Source: Acephala macrosclerotiorum
Lineage: Eukaryota; Ascomycota; Leotiomycetes; Helotiales; Mollisiaceae
Assembly (NCBI GenBank): GCA_014904845.1
Contig: MU119285.1
Span: forward strand, 62,001-126,000
DNA: 64,000 nt
Direction: 5' to 3'
Both the position numbers and the translations under genes were made by a program. The notes under the pieces are model-generated. The model ran no database searches. It saw nothing but the letters and a program-made list of their open reading frames with translations, and had not been told where the DNA came from. Numbering within the stretch: position 1 is the stretch's first letter; each line of letters opens with the position of its first letter. Shown here piece by piece: positions 42,579-55,380 of this stretch.

Positions 42579-44424
42579 ATGGACACAGTAGGATGTGGCG
42601 TCTGTGGTATGCCTACGAGTCTGATCTGCCGCATTTGCAAGTCTGCCTCGTACTGCTCCCTCGAGTGCCAAGCCAAGGATTCAGCCCTCCACAAGCGCGT
42701 CTGCGAGCAGCTGATCAGGCTATTGGAAAGCAATCCAAGACCTGAAGACGAGAAGAAACCTGAAGGTAAGTTACCTTCCAGAAGCGATGCTCCCCTTTCC
42801 TCCTTTCTTTGAGTGGCCCCTTCAATGTCTCGGCCTGAGTGGGACATCTTCCCATCTTCCTGGACTACGGTATGCTGACTGTGATGAAGACATTTCCTCC
42901 ACGACCTACAAGCTCATCTTCCGCTTCGACAAGGATGGAGCAGATTCTCACAGCCCACAGATCTTGTGGGCACCGACTCAACTAAAAATTGAAGATGACG
43001 GTACATGTGCGTCGATTTGTGATGTTAGTGAGCTGCTTCGACTTGAAGTGCCAGAGAAAATGTCGGAGGTAGCATCAGACGAAGGATCGCAGGAAGAGTT
43101 GGAGCGAGAAACAGAGAAGGACCCAGCACAAAACCTAGAGCAAAACCTAGAGCAGGAGTCAGACCATGAGTCAGACCAAGAAAGTCCAGAGCAAGGATCA
43201 GAGCGAGAATCAGAGCAAGAATCAGAGGAAGGGTCCGATGGAGAGTCAGAGGGGGTGCTACGAAGCTTCACCCATTCTCGGCATGGCAGAAAAATTCAAT
43301 TCTGGTTCTTCGACGATGGAGAAAACGCAGAAGACAATCAGGGTATCTACAACCTTGTCGATGGAGGAGTGGATTTCCCCATGTGGGAAGAAACATATCC
43401 AAGCCGACTCCAAGGCTCTATTATCATCATGGGCGTCAGTAACGAGAGTGACGACACTCGCATCACAGATTACCGCGACATCACACTTGACGACCTCCGA
43501 GTCGCCCTGAGCTACTTCCTCGAGGACACATACCTTTTTCCTGTTCCTAATGACGACTACGAATACAACCCCTTCGTCATCTGCAGCCAGCCAGACTGGT
43601 TCAAGGGTGTAAAGATCACTAATGTCGGAGAGATGGAATTTGGAAATGATCAGTTCAAGGAAGTCATGCTCAACAAAAATCACCCCAATATCGATACACA
43701 CCACGACAAGTCCACAGTCACCGAACTCATGGGCATGCCTCTTCTCTTCAGGCGATGCCCCCTTCTCGTCAAGCCATCCCCATTTCACCACACCGACCCA
43801 TGCATAAACCTTGCAGCCATCTTCATGCTTCTCGGCACAGACACCTCCTTCGAATTCGAGTCATGGGGTAGACCCAAATTTCCCAAATATGACAATGGAT
43901 ATGACCCAACATTCCTGGTGTTCAGAAAAGACAAGCAGGATATCACGAAACAACAAGTTGAGGCCCTGTCGGTATATTGCCACCAGGTTGTCTCTCGTGC
44001 TATGGAAGAACCAGAAGCCGGAATCTGGCGCCAGAAAGAGAAGCAAGCCGTGCTTGACCACTACTGCTCCGCCGAGAGATTCTCCGACTTTTTCGAGAGC
44101 TTCAAGCAGAAGAAGCTCGAGCAAGGCGACAAGAGCTGGGTTGATGCAAAGCCACCTGATGGAATGAAGCCTACTGGTTGGAAGAAAGACTCAGATCGTG
44201 GTGTCAAGAGAAAACGTGTCTCGTCGTCGTCGACCTCAGCTTCCGAAGGGGTCTCCTTGCTCAACGATAGACAACAGCGAGCACTGGCTCATGCTAAATC
44301 GAGCGTGGATCTCGCGATGAGTGATGATCAAGATAATCAAGAAGATGAAACTGGTGCAAATGGATATCTAGATAAAGGAGCAGATACGGAAGGTTCATGT
44401 GGTGGACTTGCGAATGGAGTATGA
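42579..44424 (+). CDS. MYND-family copy B, intact
   Basis: Two exons, 42579-42765 and 42890-44424 (124-nt intron, GTAAGT), 573 aa. The MYND finger has Cys at 6, 9, 17, 20, 26, 30 and 42 and His at 38, with the typical SASYCSLECQ core. A Glu/Ser/Gln-rich repeated segment (about 125-195, units like ESDQES) follows. The shared domain comes next (YRDITLDDLRVALSYFLEDT, WFKGVKITNVG, DITKQQVEALSVYCHQVV) and ends in FFESFKQKKLEQGDKSWVDA. The tail is Ser-rich with a basic KRKRV. MYND fingers mediate protein-protein contacts with PxLxP-type motifs. There is no SET domain here. It is the only copy on the plus strand. Function unknown. Confidence 0.88.
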
Positions 44425-44763
44425 AAAGTCGGAGAAAGCTGGTAAGCACGATTAAGGAGGAGCGACGACTTTCGAGCGCATTAGAAGCTAGATTCACGAA
44501 AACATCACATTAGGAAGGAAAATCACTGTCATTCATTAGATACGAGCCTCCAGCTACGAAAAGGTAGCTCGCGGGGAGTGCCACCAATGTAGTCATGAAA
44601 GCTGCACCGCGCCTGCTCACGGGAAGTCTCCCACCAGGCCACTTACTCGCAACTCGGTCTCACTCAATTTTTATTCTCCACCCGTCGTCACTTCATTTGC
44701 TTTGCTTTTCGTTTCATCGGTTTCGTCCTTGCTCGATTCGCCCGCGTCTGCTTTGCTCCACGT

Positions 44764-46175
44764 TCACTTGCTTTTCTCCCTGCCCAGTCTCGCTTCAATA
44801 TCTCGCATCACCTTTCGGCGCTTTGCTAGTCGCTCGTCCTCTACAGCCACGTCAGTCAACATACATTACGTCCTCGCTTCCACCGCCAGATCAACTTACC
44901 TTCCTTCGCATCATCCTTTGCCGACGTGTTTGCCTTGGGAGGGAAAGCGTCGACCCAGGAAGCATCACCGTCCGCCAGCTTCTTCGCCTTGTATTGATCG
45001 AAGTAGGCCTCGAACCTATCTCTACAGATGTACTTCTCAACGATTGCTTTCTTGATGTCTTCATCAAAGTCGTCATCCTTGTCCTCCATAGCTTTGTGCA
45101 AGACGTCGGTGCAGTACCTTGCTAGAACCTCGACTTGTTGTGGCGTAACGTCTTGTTGATCAAGCCGGCAAACTGTGACTCTTGCCGCTCTCTCACCTTT
45201 CCCACCACCATAGAACATAGCCTTGTTCCAAGCGGAGGCGTTGGTTTTTGATGGTTCAATCCCAAGTCGCAGGTTTAGCGCCTCGGGATTTGAGAATAAG
45301 TCGGAATTGATGGCTGCGACATCGAAGGCTCTCCATGGAAATGCTACCGGGATCCAGAAAGGGGCCAGTGCCAAAGTAAATCCTAGTTGTTTTGAGATGC
45401 TTGATATATTTTGAGCTCTTTCGTACGTGTTCTTTTTGATTGCAACTTGGCGGTACTTGTTCTCCTCGAGGTCGCTTTCTTGATCGCCTCGACAGCTGAT
45501 TATCACACATCCGATCCATTTTGGCTGCTCGAAAAGGACGAACGGGTTGGGTTTCGTGACTTCGATATGATTGTACTCTTCGCAGAAATAGGTCAAAGCT
45601 TTCCGGAGATCATTGAGAGAGATGTCTTGATATTCCATCAAGGCTCCAGTGTCTGTTTTGATCCATCTGACAACAATATGTGCATCAGCCAGACCGGTAG
45701 CAAGGGGGATCAGAGAATACCCCGGGAAAGGCTTCCGGTATCCCTTGCAACCATCCAGCAAATGCGTCAAGCATGCATTCTCTTCTGCACCATCCATGTT
45801 CCACATGATTTCGGTGCCAGATTCATCATCGTGGGAAATTTGCTGGCCCCACACTGCGTAGTCATCCCTATCGCGATCGAGGACATCACAGCCCACTTTC
45901 CACATGTCGCCCTTCCACTCAAGTTTTCTCTTGACCCAGATGAGCTCTGGCTCCTTTCCTTTCGTCGGGAACAATATACCAAGCTTGTACGAGGACATAA
46001 AAGTCGGCTCCGGCCGAGGGTGAGTAGCCTTGAACTTCTCGAGCTTGTCGCAAAGTAGCTTATGGAGCGGAAGGTCTTTCTTCTGGCATCCGGTCGAGCA
46101 GTAGCTTGCTGATTTGCACGTGCTGCATATTAAGCTCGTTTCTGCGTCGCAGATGGTACACTTGAGGGACGACAT
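44764..46175 (-). CDS. MYND-family copy C, intact, with short last exon
   Basis: Exons 46175-44900 and 44840-44764 on the complement (59-nt intron), 450 aa. I start at 46175 because all copies begin the finger near residue 6. An in-frame upstream ATG at 46304 would add 43 residues. Finger Cys are at 6, 9, 17, 20, 26, 30 and 42, with His at 38. The shared domain has YQDISLNDLRKALTYFCEE, WIGCVIISCRGD, DVTPQQVEVLARYCTDVL and YFDQYKAKKLADGDASWVDA. The last exon adds ERLAKRRKVMRDIEARLG, which recurs in the orphan fragment at 48876-49148. Reading through the donor would give a false 13-residue tail. Confidence 0.85.
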
Positions 46176-46711
46176 ATCGTTGTGGTCGTCGACTGTCGAT
46201 TGAGAGGTGTTGGAAACGAAGATCGAAAGCAACCTCGAAAGTTGTCGGTTCGTGTCTGTCGTTGTGGCAAGGTGAATCGCTCCTCTGAACTCGGGTGGAA
46301 CCACTTGGGCAGAATTCGAAAGTGAGCTTGTTCAAAATATCAACGGTGATCCCGCCTTGACAGCGTTGCATGTCCCAACCTTGCCGGGACATTCAAAGCG
46401 GAGTTGGCGGTCAAGAGCGGGAGGGCATGAGTTAGAACGTCTTTGCAAAGTGAACAAGTTGGAAGTTCACGTACGGTTTTCACACTGTCCTTCATCAAAG
46501 AGAACATTTGAGAATCATGAATAATTTTCACTGGCTAAGATACAATTCCCCATTTCTATGCACACACTCCGCCAATGTCCATCGTACCCAGGGGAAGTTT
46601 CCCCGCAGCAATGCATCCAAGGAAGTAACAGTTTACCTCGCCCTCAGCTCAACATCTTCCCACAACAAATCATTTCATACGTCTTCAAACCCAATTTGTA
46701 ATCGAGGGCTT
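46176..46711. promoter_or_regulatory. Upstream region of copy C / 3' side of copy D
   Basis: 536 bp with no other gene. Short ORFs are shadows. Confidence 0.3.
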
Positions 46712-48391
46712 TCATGGATTTTTTGGGTTTCGCATCGCTAGCAGCCTTTGCGACTCCCTAGTTGGTTGCACCAGTGGTTGTACGAGACCGGGCTCTTTTG
46801 GGGTTTCATGTGCAGCTTGTGTATCCAAATTTTCCCTAGACGATTTCCCATGGCTTTGAGGAAATTCATTTGCTTCTGGAGCTGCTGGCTTTACATCAGC
46901 GAAGAAGGGAGGGGAGGCATCAATCCAAGACGTGCCGCCTGATGCGATCTTTTCGGCTTTTAATTGATCGAAGTACTCGAGAAACTTTGTTGCGTTCATG
47001 TATTTGTCGACTACCTCTTGTCTTGCTTTCTCTTCGTGCTCATTACCACATTCTTTCATAGCTACACGCAAGACGTTACTGCAATACGACGTCAGAGCTT
47101 CGACTTGGTACGTGGTGATCTCCTTGAGGTCCCTTCGGTACACGGTGACTGTTCCGAGGCGAAAGTGGCACTTCAAGGGCCGGAGAATGAGAGATCTGTT
47201 AACGCGAGGCTTGTTCCATTTCCTTTGGTATTTTGGCTTCGGATTGGCTCCAACAAGCAGATCAAGTGCCTCTCCATTCGACCAGCGGGCTGGTATGTGT
47301 ACGTTCGTCACCGAGGCCCAGTCGCTCTTCGATAAGCTGGAGACTATCACCAGAGGCATGCCAATATGCTCTGCAATCTCAGACCGATACTTCTTAAGTT
47401 CTTCAGGAGTACCAGAATCCTCCAACTCAAGCAATTGGTACCAGACCGATTGATACTTGATTGATTTGTGGAGCTCCTCATCGTCTTGGCAATGAATTTG
47501 GACCGCTTTGACCCATAGAGGCGCCTCGAGGATGAGATATGGACTTAGGTTGAAATGATCGTAGAAAGTCTGTCCTAGGCAGACCACATTGAGTGCGGCT
47601 CGCAGATCGCTCAGTGTGATGTCCTGATACTTCTCTGGTAGGTCGCCTCGTCTGACTTCCTTGGGCTTCTCAATCGGGGTGTCGGTGTCGAGTATGCTTA
47701 GAACGATAACATTACCTCCCCAAGACTCTGTGGTTTCTCTTATTGCGTCCTCTACCTGACCATGTTCGTGGCCTCGCAACAAGAATGATAGGCATGCATT
47801 GAATGGGGATGATTGCCCTTCTGGCTTTGGGTCATCGGTATCTTCATCGTACAATATTTCGATTGTGCGTCCGCCCCAAATTGTTTCCGTCGATGAGGGT
47901 TTCTCGCCTTTGATGAGATGGCCGACTCCACATTCCCAATGGGTTTGCAGGGGCGGCCTATTGTCTCCCTTTCCGGTGCTCTGAGAATTGTTTTTCGAGA
48001 CCCCGGGCATACTCAACTCCCCCGCTGACCCCTGCAAGCTCTTTGTCAAATTCTCATCTTCATTTTTGGCTGGTCTCTCGCTCGATGGTAGGCTCCCACG
48101 GGTCGGCTTCAATAATTCGGACTCAAGGTCGTATACTCTTCGAATTCTGACCCAGAGTACTTTTGGTAGCTTCGACGACTTGGAAAACATCAAGCCGAGT
48201 TTGTACATGGATGTGTCGTTAGCTTTAGGTCGAGGTCGAGAGATCTCGAAGGATTTGAACGTATCGCAGAGGAGGTTGTGAAGTGGCGCATCCTTGTCCC
48301 GACACCTAGTCGAGCAGTAATCAGCAGCTTTACAGTGGTGACAATCCAGGGTCGCTGGCTTCTCGCAGACAGCGCATCGAGGGGCCGTCAT
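46712..48391 (-). CDS. MYND-family copy D, intact
   Basis: Single exon, 559 aa. Finger Cys at 6, 9, 17, 20, 26, 30 and 42 and His 38 (CKAADYCSTRC). A disordered insert of about 90 residues follows (SSERPAKNEDENLTKSLQG region). Then come the shared domain (YQDITLSDLRAALNVVCL, WVKAVQIHCQDDEE, EITTYQVEALTSYCSNVL) and YFDQLKAEKIASGGTSWIDA. The C-terminus is Pro/Glu-rich and lacks the RLAKRR exon. It lies in tandem with copy C, on the same strand, upstream of it. Confidence 0.88.
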   Translation of the reverse strand: MTAPRCAVCEKPATLDCHHCKAADYCSTRCRDKDAPLHNLLCDTFKSFEISRPRPKANDTSMYKLGLMFSKSSKLPKVLWVRIRRVYDLESELLKPTRGSLPSSERPAKNEDENLTKSLQGSAGELSMPGVSKNNSQSTGKGDNRPPLQTHWECGVGHLIKGEKPSSTETIWGGRTIEILYDEDTDDPKPEGQSSPFNACLSFLLRGHEHGQVEDAIRETTESWGGNVIVLSILDTDTPIEKPKEVRRGDLPEKYQDITLSDLRAALNVVCLGQTFYDHFNLSPYLILEAPLWVKAVQIHCQDDEELHKSIKYQSVWYQLLELEDSGTPEELKKYRSEIAEHIGMPLVIVSSLSKSDWASVTNVHIPARWSNGEALDLLVGANPKPKYQRKWNKPRVNRSLILRPLKCHFRLGTVTVYRRDLKEITTYQVEALTSYCSNVLRVAMKECGNEHEEKARQEVVDKYMNATKFLEYFDQLKAEKIASGGTSWIDASPPFFADVKPAAPEANEFPQSHGKSSRENLDTQAAHETPKEPGLVQPLVQPTRESQRLLAMRNPKNP

Positions 48392-48875
48392 GTCGTTGGT
48401 ATCGATGTGCTAGTCGGTAGCGATGTTTCAATGATAGAGATGTTGGAGAAGAAGAACTAGAGCAGGAGAGGAAAAGAGAGGAAGTGCGTTCGATCAAATG
48501 AAGTGGTGTGCCGATTTGGGTTGAGCCATTTGAGGAAAGTGCGGAGAAGTGTCGACATATCTATCGAAGGCATAGTAAGCGAAGTTCCTATAACTAACAT
48601 CATTATGTTCATCGCCACGCGGGACTGTCGCAGTAGCAGTGAGTTTCCAGAATGGACCTTACGAAAAGAATTTCATTGTATTTTCAGCATCACGGCAAAG
48701 ACCCTTCAACTGCTGGATGACCACCCGCGCCATTCTTCCACCACCAAAGCCGCTTCAACTTAAGCCACAGAGAAAAGAAGGAACACCGGGCTGTGACAAA
48801 CGTCAAGTTGATCCATCACGCCCAGCCAATCCATGTCTCAGATCATGGCTCTAAAGAGCACACGCTCAATCAGAA
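48392..48875. other. Intergenic
   Basis: Upstream region of copy D. No gene seen. Confidence 0.35.
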
Positions 48876-49148
48876 TCAGTACTGATCAGAATAATTGTCC
48901 GCATGAGGATAAACCTCGTCATCTAGAACAGAAGACTCATCAAAATCTTCTAACTTCGCCTTCTTCCTTTCCTCATCCTGTTCTTCTTTATGCTTCTTGC
49001 TAATCCGATAATCGATCGAGTCAAGAACTCTTCGTCGCTTTGCCAATCTCTGCTCCTCTATTTTCGCCATCAGTCAAATGGCCTACCAAAAATGTTCACA
49101 GGGGTAAATACCTTTCTTGGATACTGTCTTTGCCAGTTCGGTAGCCGG
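48876..49148 (-). pseudogene. MYND-family orphan C-terminal exon (copy E)
   Basis: On the complement, two pieces 49148-49112 and 49057-48876 flank a possible 54-nt GT-AG intron in the same phase as in copy C. The joined frame reads ATELAKTVSKK then EEQRLAKRRRVLDSIDYRIS and an acidic end. It matches the RLAKRR last exon of copy C. A TGA directly precedes CCG at 49148, and nothing upstream resembles the MYND body. It is best read as the remnant of a lost copy. A small independent gene starting at the ATG of 49070 is the alternative. Confidence 0.55.
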
Positions 49149-49318
49149 TCAAACGCATGTTTCTGATTTTGATGCTGTGCTGAGCGATAGGAGGACATTC
49201 AACAACTAAGTGAGAACAGGGAACAGCAAACGCTCAATCGACGATAAGGGAGAGATAACTTCTCAGCCGCTCCCGTGCTGCCTTGAGATCATGCAGGCTT
49301 AATAGAGTTTCCTTCCGC

Positions 49319-51704
49319 TCATACAATAGTGAGTGTAGCGTTCAATCTTAGATCTGCGTTAGAGCTACCGACTAGGATCAAGAAGCCCCCTGGCTCCACC
49401 ACACACTTCATATTGATATCCCAGAATAGTCCTCCACTTTCAGTGGCATTTGAACTGTCTCCGTCTTGCCAGCAGCGATGGGCACTTTGGAGAATCCTTT
49501 CAGAACAATATTCGGAACGGACGCACTGGCGATGCGTTCTTTGATGTAAAGCTGTACCACTTCCGTCCCGTCTCTGTTTGACGTGTTGATGATTTGCATA
49601 GTGACTGTGGTCGCATCGTTTGCTGAGACTTTTGTTTCAGAAAGTTGAATGTTCGAGTACACGAAGGTAGAGTACGATTTCCCGTAGCCAAATCGTAAAG
49701 AGGAAATGTTGAGTTCAAGACATACTGATCCTTAAATCTGAGGGTACCGTTCGGGTAGGCGGGTAGGCCATACTGGATGAAACGGAAACAGATCGTCCGG
49801 AGTTCAGATAATCGTAGTAGATGGGAGTAGTCCCAACGTCGTAGGGAAACCCAACCGAAAGCTTCCCGCTGGGATTCACATCCCCAAAAAGAACATCGGC
49901 AAGGGCGTTGCCTCCCTGCCCTGGATGAGCGCAGAGGCGTTCTTTGAGATCTAAGGTTCGGTAATGGGCTTCCTTGACGAAAACACGACGATTGTTGGCT
50001 TTCCGGTATTGATAATCGCTTGAACAAGGCCAGGCATTGCGCCCACTAGGTTCAGGGATGATACACCGATATGTCGCCAGTTGTAGCATTGAACTCCTGC
50101 CAAAGCTGGACTTGATCTCGAGACCAAGTACCGACCATAACTATTGCGACATCTGCAGCTGAAGCGGTTGCGACTGCTTGGGTAAATCCGGAATCATCGT
50201 TGGACCCTTGGCGTATGTGACGACCCCTTTGCTGGCAGCTTTTATCCCATCGAGAGGTGTCACACCTCGATATTGACTCCCATTTGCCACATAATCGCCA
50301 TAGTTCATAAATCCATGGGGCATTGGGGCGATTACAGCAATGTTGGCTGAATTGGACAATGGGGGGACCTTGAGTGATTTTCGAGCAAGACGATAGATTC
50401 GCCATCGAGTTGTCTGGCGAGAGCGACATGCTTTGGCGTACGAATGAGGGATGCGGTCTCGCTCGCTGGTGCACCAAGATAGGGGTTCTCGAATAAACCC
50501 ATAGCGAATTTTGCTAGGAGTATTCGAGATACGGCCGTGTCGACGATATCGATACTAAGTTTTCCTGCTTTCACCAAGCTTGGAATAGTCTTCCAGCTGT
50601 AATTCCGGCTGCCCATTTCCACATCATTTCCAGCCGGAAGAGCCTACTGGTTTAGAAGGGAGAATTTGGAGGTATAGGATTGAAACGTACAAAAAGCGTA
50701 ACATCTTCCTTATCTAATGGATCCAACTGACACGCCTGGAAGGCTTGACAAAGGCGGTCTATTGCACCAGCATCGCTTGTGACCCATTACTTATAGCCCC
50801 ACTCGGTCCTCAAGATATCTGTCAATAGATGATGATTGGCAATTGAAGGAATGCAGTCATATGAAGAGTATACTGACTTGACTGAATACGCCCCTCTATC
50901 CACAATTTGCCTCTTGAATAGGGGTAGGTAGGCTGTCCGCAGTTCCCTCTCTCCTCCATGGACTGGCGCTAGATTGAGACCTTTTTCGGGAGACGCAGAC
51001 GCAGCGAAGTGTTTGACTGTGGCACTGACATTTCCTCCTTGCAGACCTGAATGTCACTGTTAGAGTGGGGCTCTAAAGAACGGGCATACTTGCCTTTGAT
51101 ATATGCATAAACAATCTCACCAGCAAGATACCCGTCTTCCCCAAATATTTCTTCGACCCTACCGTATCCCAGTTCTCGAGCCGGATCTCCCAATGGTGCG
51201 TAGAGCTGATGTACTCCAAGAGCGGAAGCTTCCTTGGCAACAGTAGCCGCCATCTTCTGCACCAAATCCGGGTTCCACGAGTAGGCATATCCAATTGGTG
51301 AATTGAAAATGGTTGCATTCTCGACTCGGAAGCCATGTATCCCCTCACTCTGGGCTAAAGCTGGTATCCCAAGGGCGGTGTTGTGCATCAAGTAATCTTG
51401 TGCAAACATTTATATTCCATTCGAGAGCCAATCTCAAGGCATGGTATGTCCGATGTAGAATTGTCCTGCCACTGTGGACATGGCCAGTTCCAACCCCGAT
51501 GCATTGAATACATTTATTGTCTTGTTGAACCAATATCCATGTCTCCTTGTACCAACTGCGAGACTTTGTCGTCTATCGTAATGCGGGAGAGCAGGTCGAA
51601 GACTCTGGCTTCAACACTACATTAGGCTGCTTGTAGAGAGGAGTTGAAGTGGCGTGGGAGGTCGAGGAGAGCAGGAATTACAGCGCTATAAGGAGGAGGT
51701 TCAT
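49319..51704 (-). pseudogene. GH3 beta-glucosidase pseudogene
   Basis: A GH3 protein is recognisable in order over the full expected length (about 790 codons), but in shifted frames. It runs from a signal-like start at 51704 (MNLLLIAL-stop-FLLSS), through DKVSQLVQGDMDIGS, GQFYIGHTM, LGIPALAQSEGIHGF, RELGYGRVEEIFGEDGYLAG, LLAKFAMGLFENPY, SANIAVIAPMPHGFMNYGDY and LFGDVNPSGKLSVGFPYD to the fibronectin III-like end (GTEVVQLYIKE). Two stops near the N-terminus, a shift in the C run near 50365, others near 50200, 50060 and 49420, and missing blocks all break it. These enzymes hydrolyse beta-glucosides outside the cell. It interrupts the MYND cluster. Confidence 0.9.
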
Positions 51705-52475
51705 TGCGGATGGCTGTTGAAGTTTAGCAGATTACTCAAAGGGGCCGCTGGCTTGAGTCTTCGAGGAATTGAAGCTAGGTGGAGGCAAGAGAAAGACTTT
51801 AACATATAGAACAGATGATGCAAGTACAGGTACGTCACTGTACCATCCTATAGAAAAGGAGAATCCTTTCACCTACTGTCGCCTTACCTCTCATTTCAAT
51901 TCATGCTGTGTACTATTACCATGGATAAAAACAGAGCAATTCATTCGGCTTGCCGGTCGAGCCCGCTAGCAATCAGGCAATGAAGCCGCCGAGCTCGCTC
52001 TCGCTCTCGTTGAGTCATGATGCCCGACAATGCTCGCCTGGAAGTGCTGGAAGATGCTGCGTTGGCGTCAATTGATATAACGGAGGTCGTGGTGGGTTTG
52101 GAAGGGAGATTGGAAATGTTTGTAGAGGCCTGAGGCATCCCACACTTATTCGAGAAGTAGTTTTCAACTTCTGTTTCCAGGCCATGACGTCGAATTTAGA
52201 CAGCTTTCAACGAGAAGTTGCAGCACATCAAAAGAGTTAATGGTCAATCTCAAAGTTTTTGGTCGCTTCTATGACAGACTACGTATGCAGCTAGACATGG
52301 CTTCTTGACCCGAAGGCAATTTTCCCCCAAAGGCCAAGTCTGGTAAATTCGAAAACCATCACCAAGAACACCATGCGTAGCAAGCGGCCATCTCCTCACC
52401 ATACCCCCCTGCGAAAAGGCCTTTCTGTACCATCATCAACTGATACTTATCAGGTACTGGTTTGGCTTCTATTTC
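51705..52475. other. Intergenic
   Basis: Between the GH3 pseudogene and the end of copy F. A 65-codon Ser-rich ORF on the complement (51941-52138) has no support. Confidence 0.35.
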
Positions 52476-52518
52476 TCAAACCTTGCGAGGAGAAACAGTG
52501 TTGGCCCATTCCGACGAA

Positions 52519-52526
52519 CCCTCACT
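52519..52526. repeat. 8-bp target-site duplication, left copy
   Basis: CCCTCACT, directly before the left terminal repeat. Identical to 55381-55388. Confidence 0.9.
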
Positions 52527-55380
52527 CAGTGTGGGTCACAATATGAAGTAATATATATTAAGTAATATGGAGGATCGAAATATAATCGCGATATAAAGCT
52601 ATTTATATCGTATCGTCGAAATATGGAACTGCCATATCATATTTCTTAAAAAATATATTACTAATATAAATATATCGAGTCAAAAAAAGCCTTAATTTAA
52701 CTAAGATCTATCAAATCGATCGTTGTAACAACCATTTTTTCAGTGAACACCTCTACTAATTCGTTTAAATTTTCGAGATCGTCGTCTAGAGTTTCTACGA
52801 TATTTAACCACGATTTCAAATACTCAAAGGCTTCAATTGTCTCAATCTCAAGACGATTACGACGATCGGAAATAGTGATTTTTGCGCCTGAAAAGAGACG
52901 TTTTGGATCAGTAGACATAGCTGGGATAGAGAGCATATCTAAAGCCATTCTTGACAGCAGAAAGAATCGCTTTTGTTGTATTTTTTCAAGTCACTATTTG
53001 TAGTTATTCTTAATGCCCAGTATTTGTCCCATATTACAATATCGTTCGTATTCGTCGTCGAAGGAGATATCTTCTTGCTCGGCGAATTATTCGAAAAATT
53101 CGTTCTTTTGCTTCGCTAATTCTACGATAGTAATAGAAATCGGCATAGTAATCGAAAAATGAGTTTTGTATTTCTTTATTTAAAAATCTTTAACAAATAC
53201 TTTGACAGATTTTACTCATATTGATTTCTAATACTTTTCGAGATATTTCCACTTACGCGAAAAATATAAAACTAAAATAGCAATATAAACAGACGTTTTA
53301 TTACTAAGATCGTAATATTTGTCTATTTTCGTCTACTTTGAATTGAATATTGACTCGAAAATAAAATCGTTTTTGAATTAAATTTTATATTTTTCGAATT
53401 GATTAAATATATAATCGATACAAAGAAAAACGAAATCGAGAATTGATTATTTAAATTCGCAGATTTTAGTACTCATCGAAAATTTCTATAAAAAGTCTTT
53501 AATAATAAAGATTATAGTTTATTTTTCATTATTCAATCGATCGTTTTCTAATTGTGCAATTATATAAACTGTAATAAATTCGTCGATTAAATCGCGCAAA
53601 TTTTATATTACTTGAATTATTATAAACTATAAATTTTAACGCGTTGTATTGTCTCGAGAAATACGTTAATTTATTATTTCTAGGAAATTGTAAAATCGTT
53701 ATATACTCTTAATCAATTAAACCACGAAATTATAGAGTTTGTTTAAAAGTTTTTTTTTTTTCTATTTTTTAATCTCTTTTAATGTAATCGCGTAAACGTT
53801 AATAGCGTTGTCTTTTTCGATATTCTTTTTATCAGTAATAAATAAAAAGAATTTAACGGCGAGATTAATAACGTATCTTTAATAGTATATACAATAGTAA
53901 ATAGAATTATATAATAATCGAAATTCGCGTCAAAAAATACTAAAAAAATGTAATATAAAAATATTATTATTTTTCGCGTTGTTTATTGTAAAATAACTAA
54001 GATTTTTTTCGATACTGTATTTTTTGATGATTTTTAGTACTAGTTTCGATATGTTCTTTTTATTATATTCTTTAATCAATTTTTTCATCTTTAAAACCAA
54101 GTTTTTGAGTGTATTAATTTTATCGATAAATTGTATTGTGATACCGAGAATCGCGATCGAGTTGAAAAAAGTTTAAAAGTCGTAAGAAATATAAATCTTT
54201 GTTTTTGCTTTGCCTAGTATAATTTTGATTAGAGTTTTTTTTAAATTTTTGTATTATCGAAAGATTTATTTGCGAATTTGTAAATAATTTTTTATTAGAA
54301 ATTTTTTCGCGTTTTTATTAAAATACTTTAAAAAAACTCGAAATTCGTTACTTTTAATTAATCGAAAAAATAGATTATTAAAAATTAGATATCGTATTTA
54401 CAATATTTTTAATACGTTTTATTTTATTATTTTTATATTGTATCGTCGTCGTTTTTAAAGAGCAATTACTGTTTAAGCGATAGTTTTCTCGAGTGAAATT
54501 TATACGTTCTAAATTTTAGTGTTGCGTTTAAATCCAATTTTTAAATAATAAAAATCGACGAAATAGTTTGTTGAACTACTATTACTATTTAAGATTTTAT
54601 ATCGTTTCAAGCAATAATAATAACACTATTTCTCGCGATTAAGATTATTATAATATCGTATCTATTTATTCTTATTTAGTATATAATTAAAAATTTATAA
54701 TGTTCGTATTTTTAACTTCGTAAAAGAGTTTTTTGACACTGGGCTAAAAGCAGCAATAGATAATTCTAACGCTAGACTAAAAAAAGTAGCGATAGTACTA
54801 GTATTACTAGGATTTTTTTCAAGTACTATTAATCGATTAATAATAGTTCTAATGAATGCGAAAATCTTTTGTTTTTTTCTAAGTAATATTTTAATGATTT
54901 TCGATAATTATATAAAAATTTAAATACTTAGAATTAAGTAATCAATTATTTATAGTGTATATTGATATAATAAAAGTTTATCAGAGGTTAAAAAATGGTA
55001 ATATTTCAATAATTAATAATTTTATAATGCAACGTTCAAAAATTACGATTTTTGATTTGTTGAATTTCTAAGATTTAAAAGAATCGATTTGATTGTTATT
55101 TCTAAAATTTACGACGTTGTGTTATAATAATAAATTAAAGTTTATTTATTTTCTTATTTTGTTGCACGATATTTGCTTTAAGCGAGACTAGTAAAATACG
55201 TACTCACTTTCTCTCATCACTACTTTTATTTAATATAGAAATATCAGAAATATAAGAGTTTCAATTTTATATTGGTAATATGAAACTGGGCTATATCATA
55301 TTTCAGAAATACGGACTTTCTCATATCATATTTATCTATTATAATAGATAAAATATATCGCCATATTGTGACCCACACTG
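52527..55380. mobile_element. hAT-type DNA transposon, AT-rich, degenerate
   Basis: 2854 bp bounded by a perfect 19-bp terminal inverted repeat, CAGTGTGGGTCACAATATG, and flanked by the 8-bp direct duplication CCCTCACT (52519-52526 and 55381-55388). Both fit hAT superfamily transposition. The inside is mostly A and T with TAA-rich strings, as expected of a RIP-degraded element. A related sub-terminal stretch (CATATCATATTTC) occurs near both ends. Only a transposase remnant survives, at 52697-52948. Confidence 0.92.
52697..52948 (-). pseudogene. hAT transposase C-terminal remnant
   Basis: An 83-aa frame on the complement includes ALDMLSIPAMSTDPKRLFSG and SDRRNRLEIETIEAFEYLKS, the hAT C-terminal dimerisation signature (LSIPA, R-x-FS, R-x-x-L). 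The rest of the transposase is not recoverable by eye in the AT-rich interior. The element would be transcribed right to left. Confidence 0.8.

Noticed and set aside
45411..46058. A 215-codon plus-strand ORF
   Set aside because: It lies antisense to MYND copy C, which has a zinc finger and family motifs.
46173..46304. Longer N-terminus for MYND copy C (ATG at 46304)
   Set aside because: All paralogs begin the finger near residue 6. The extension has no counterpart.
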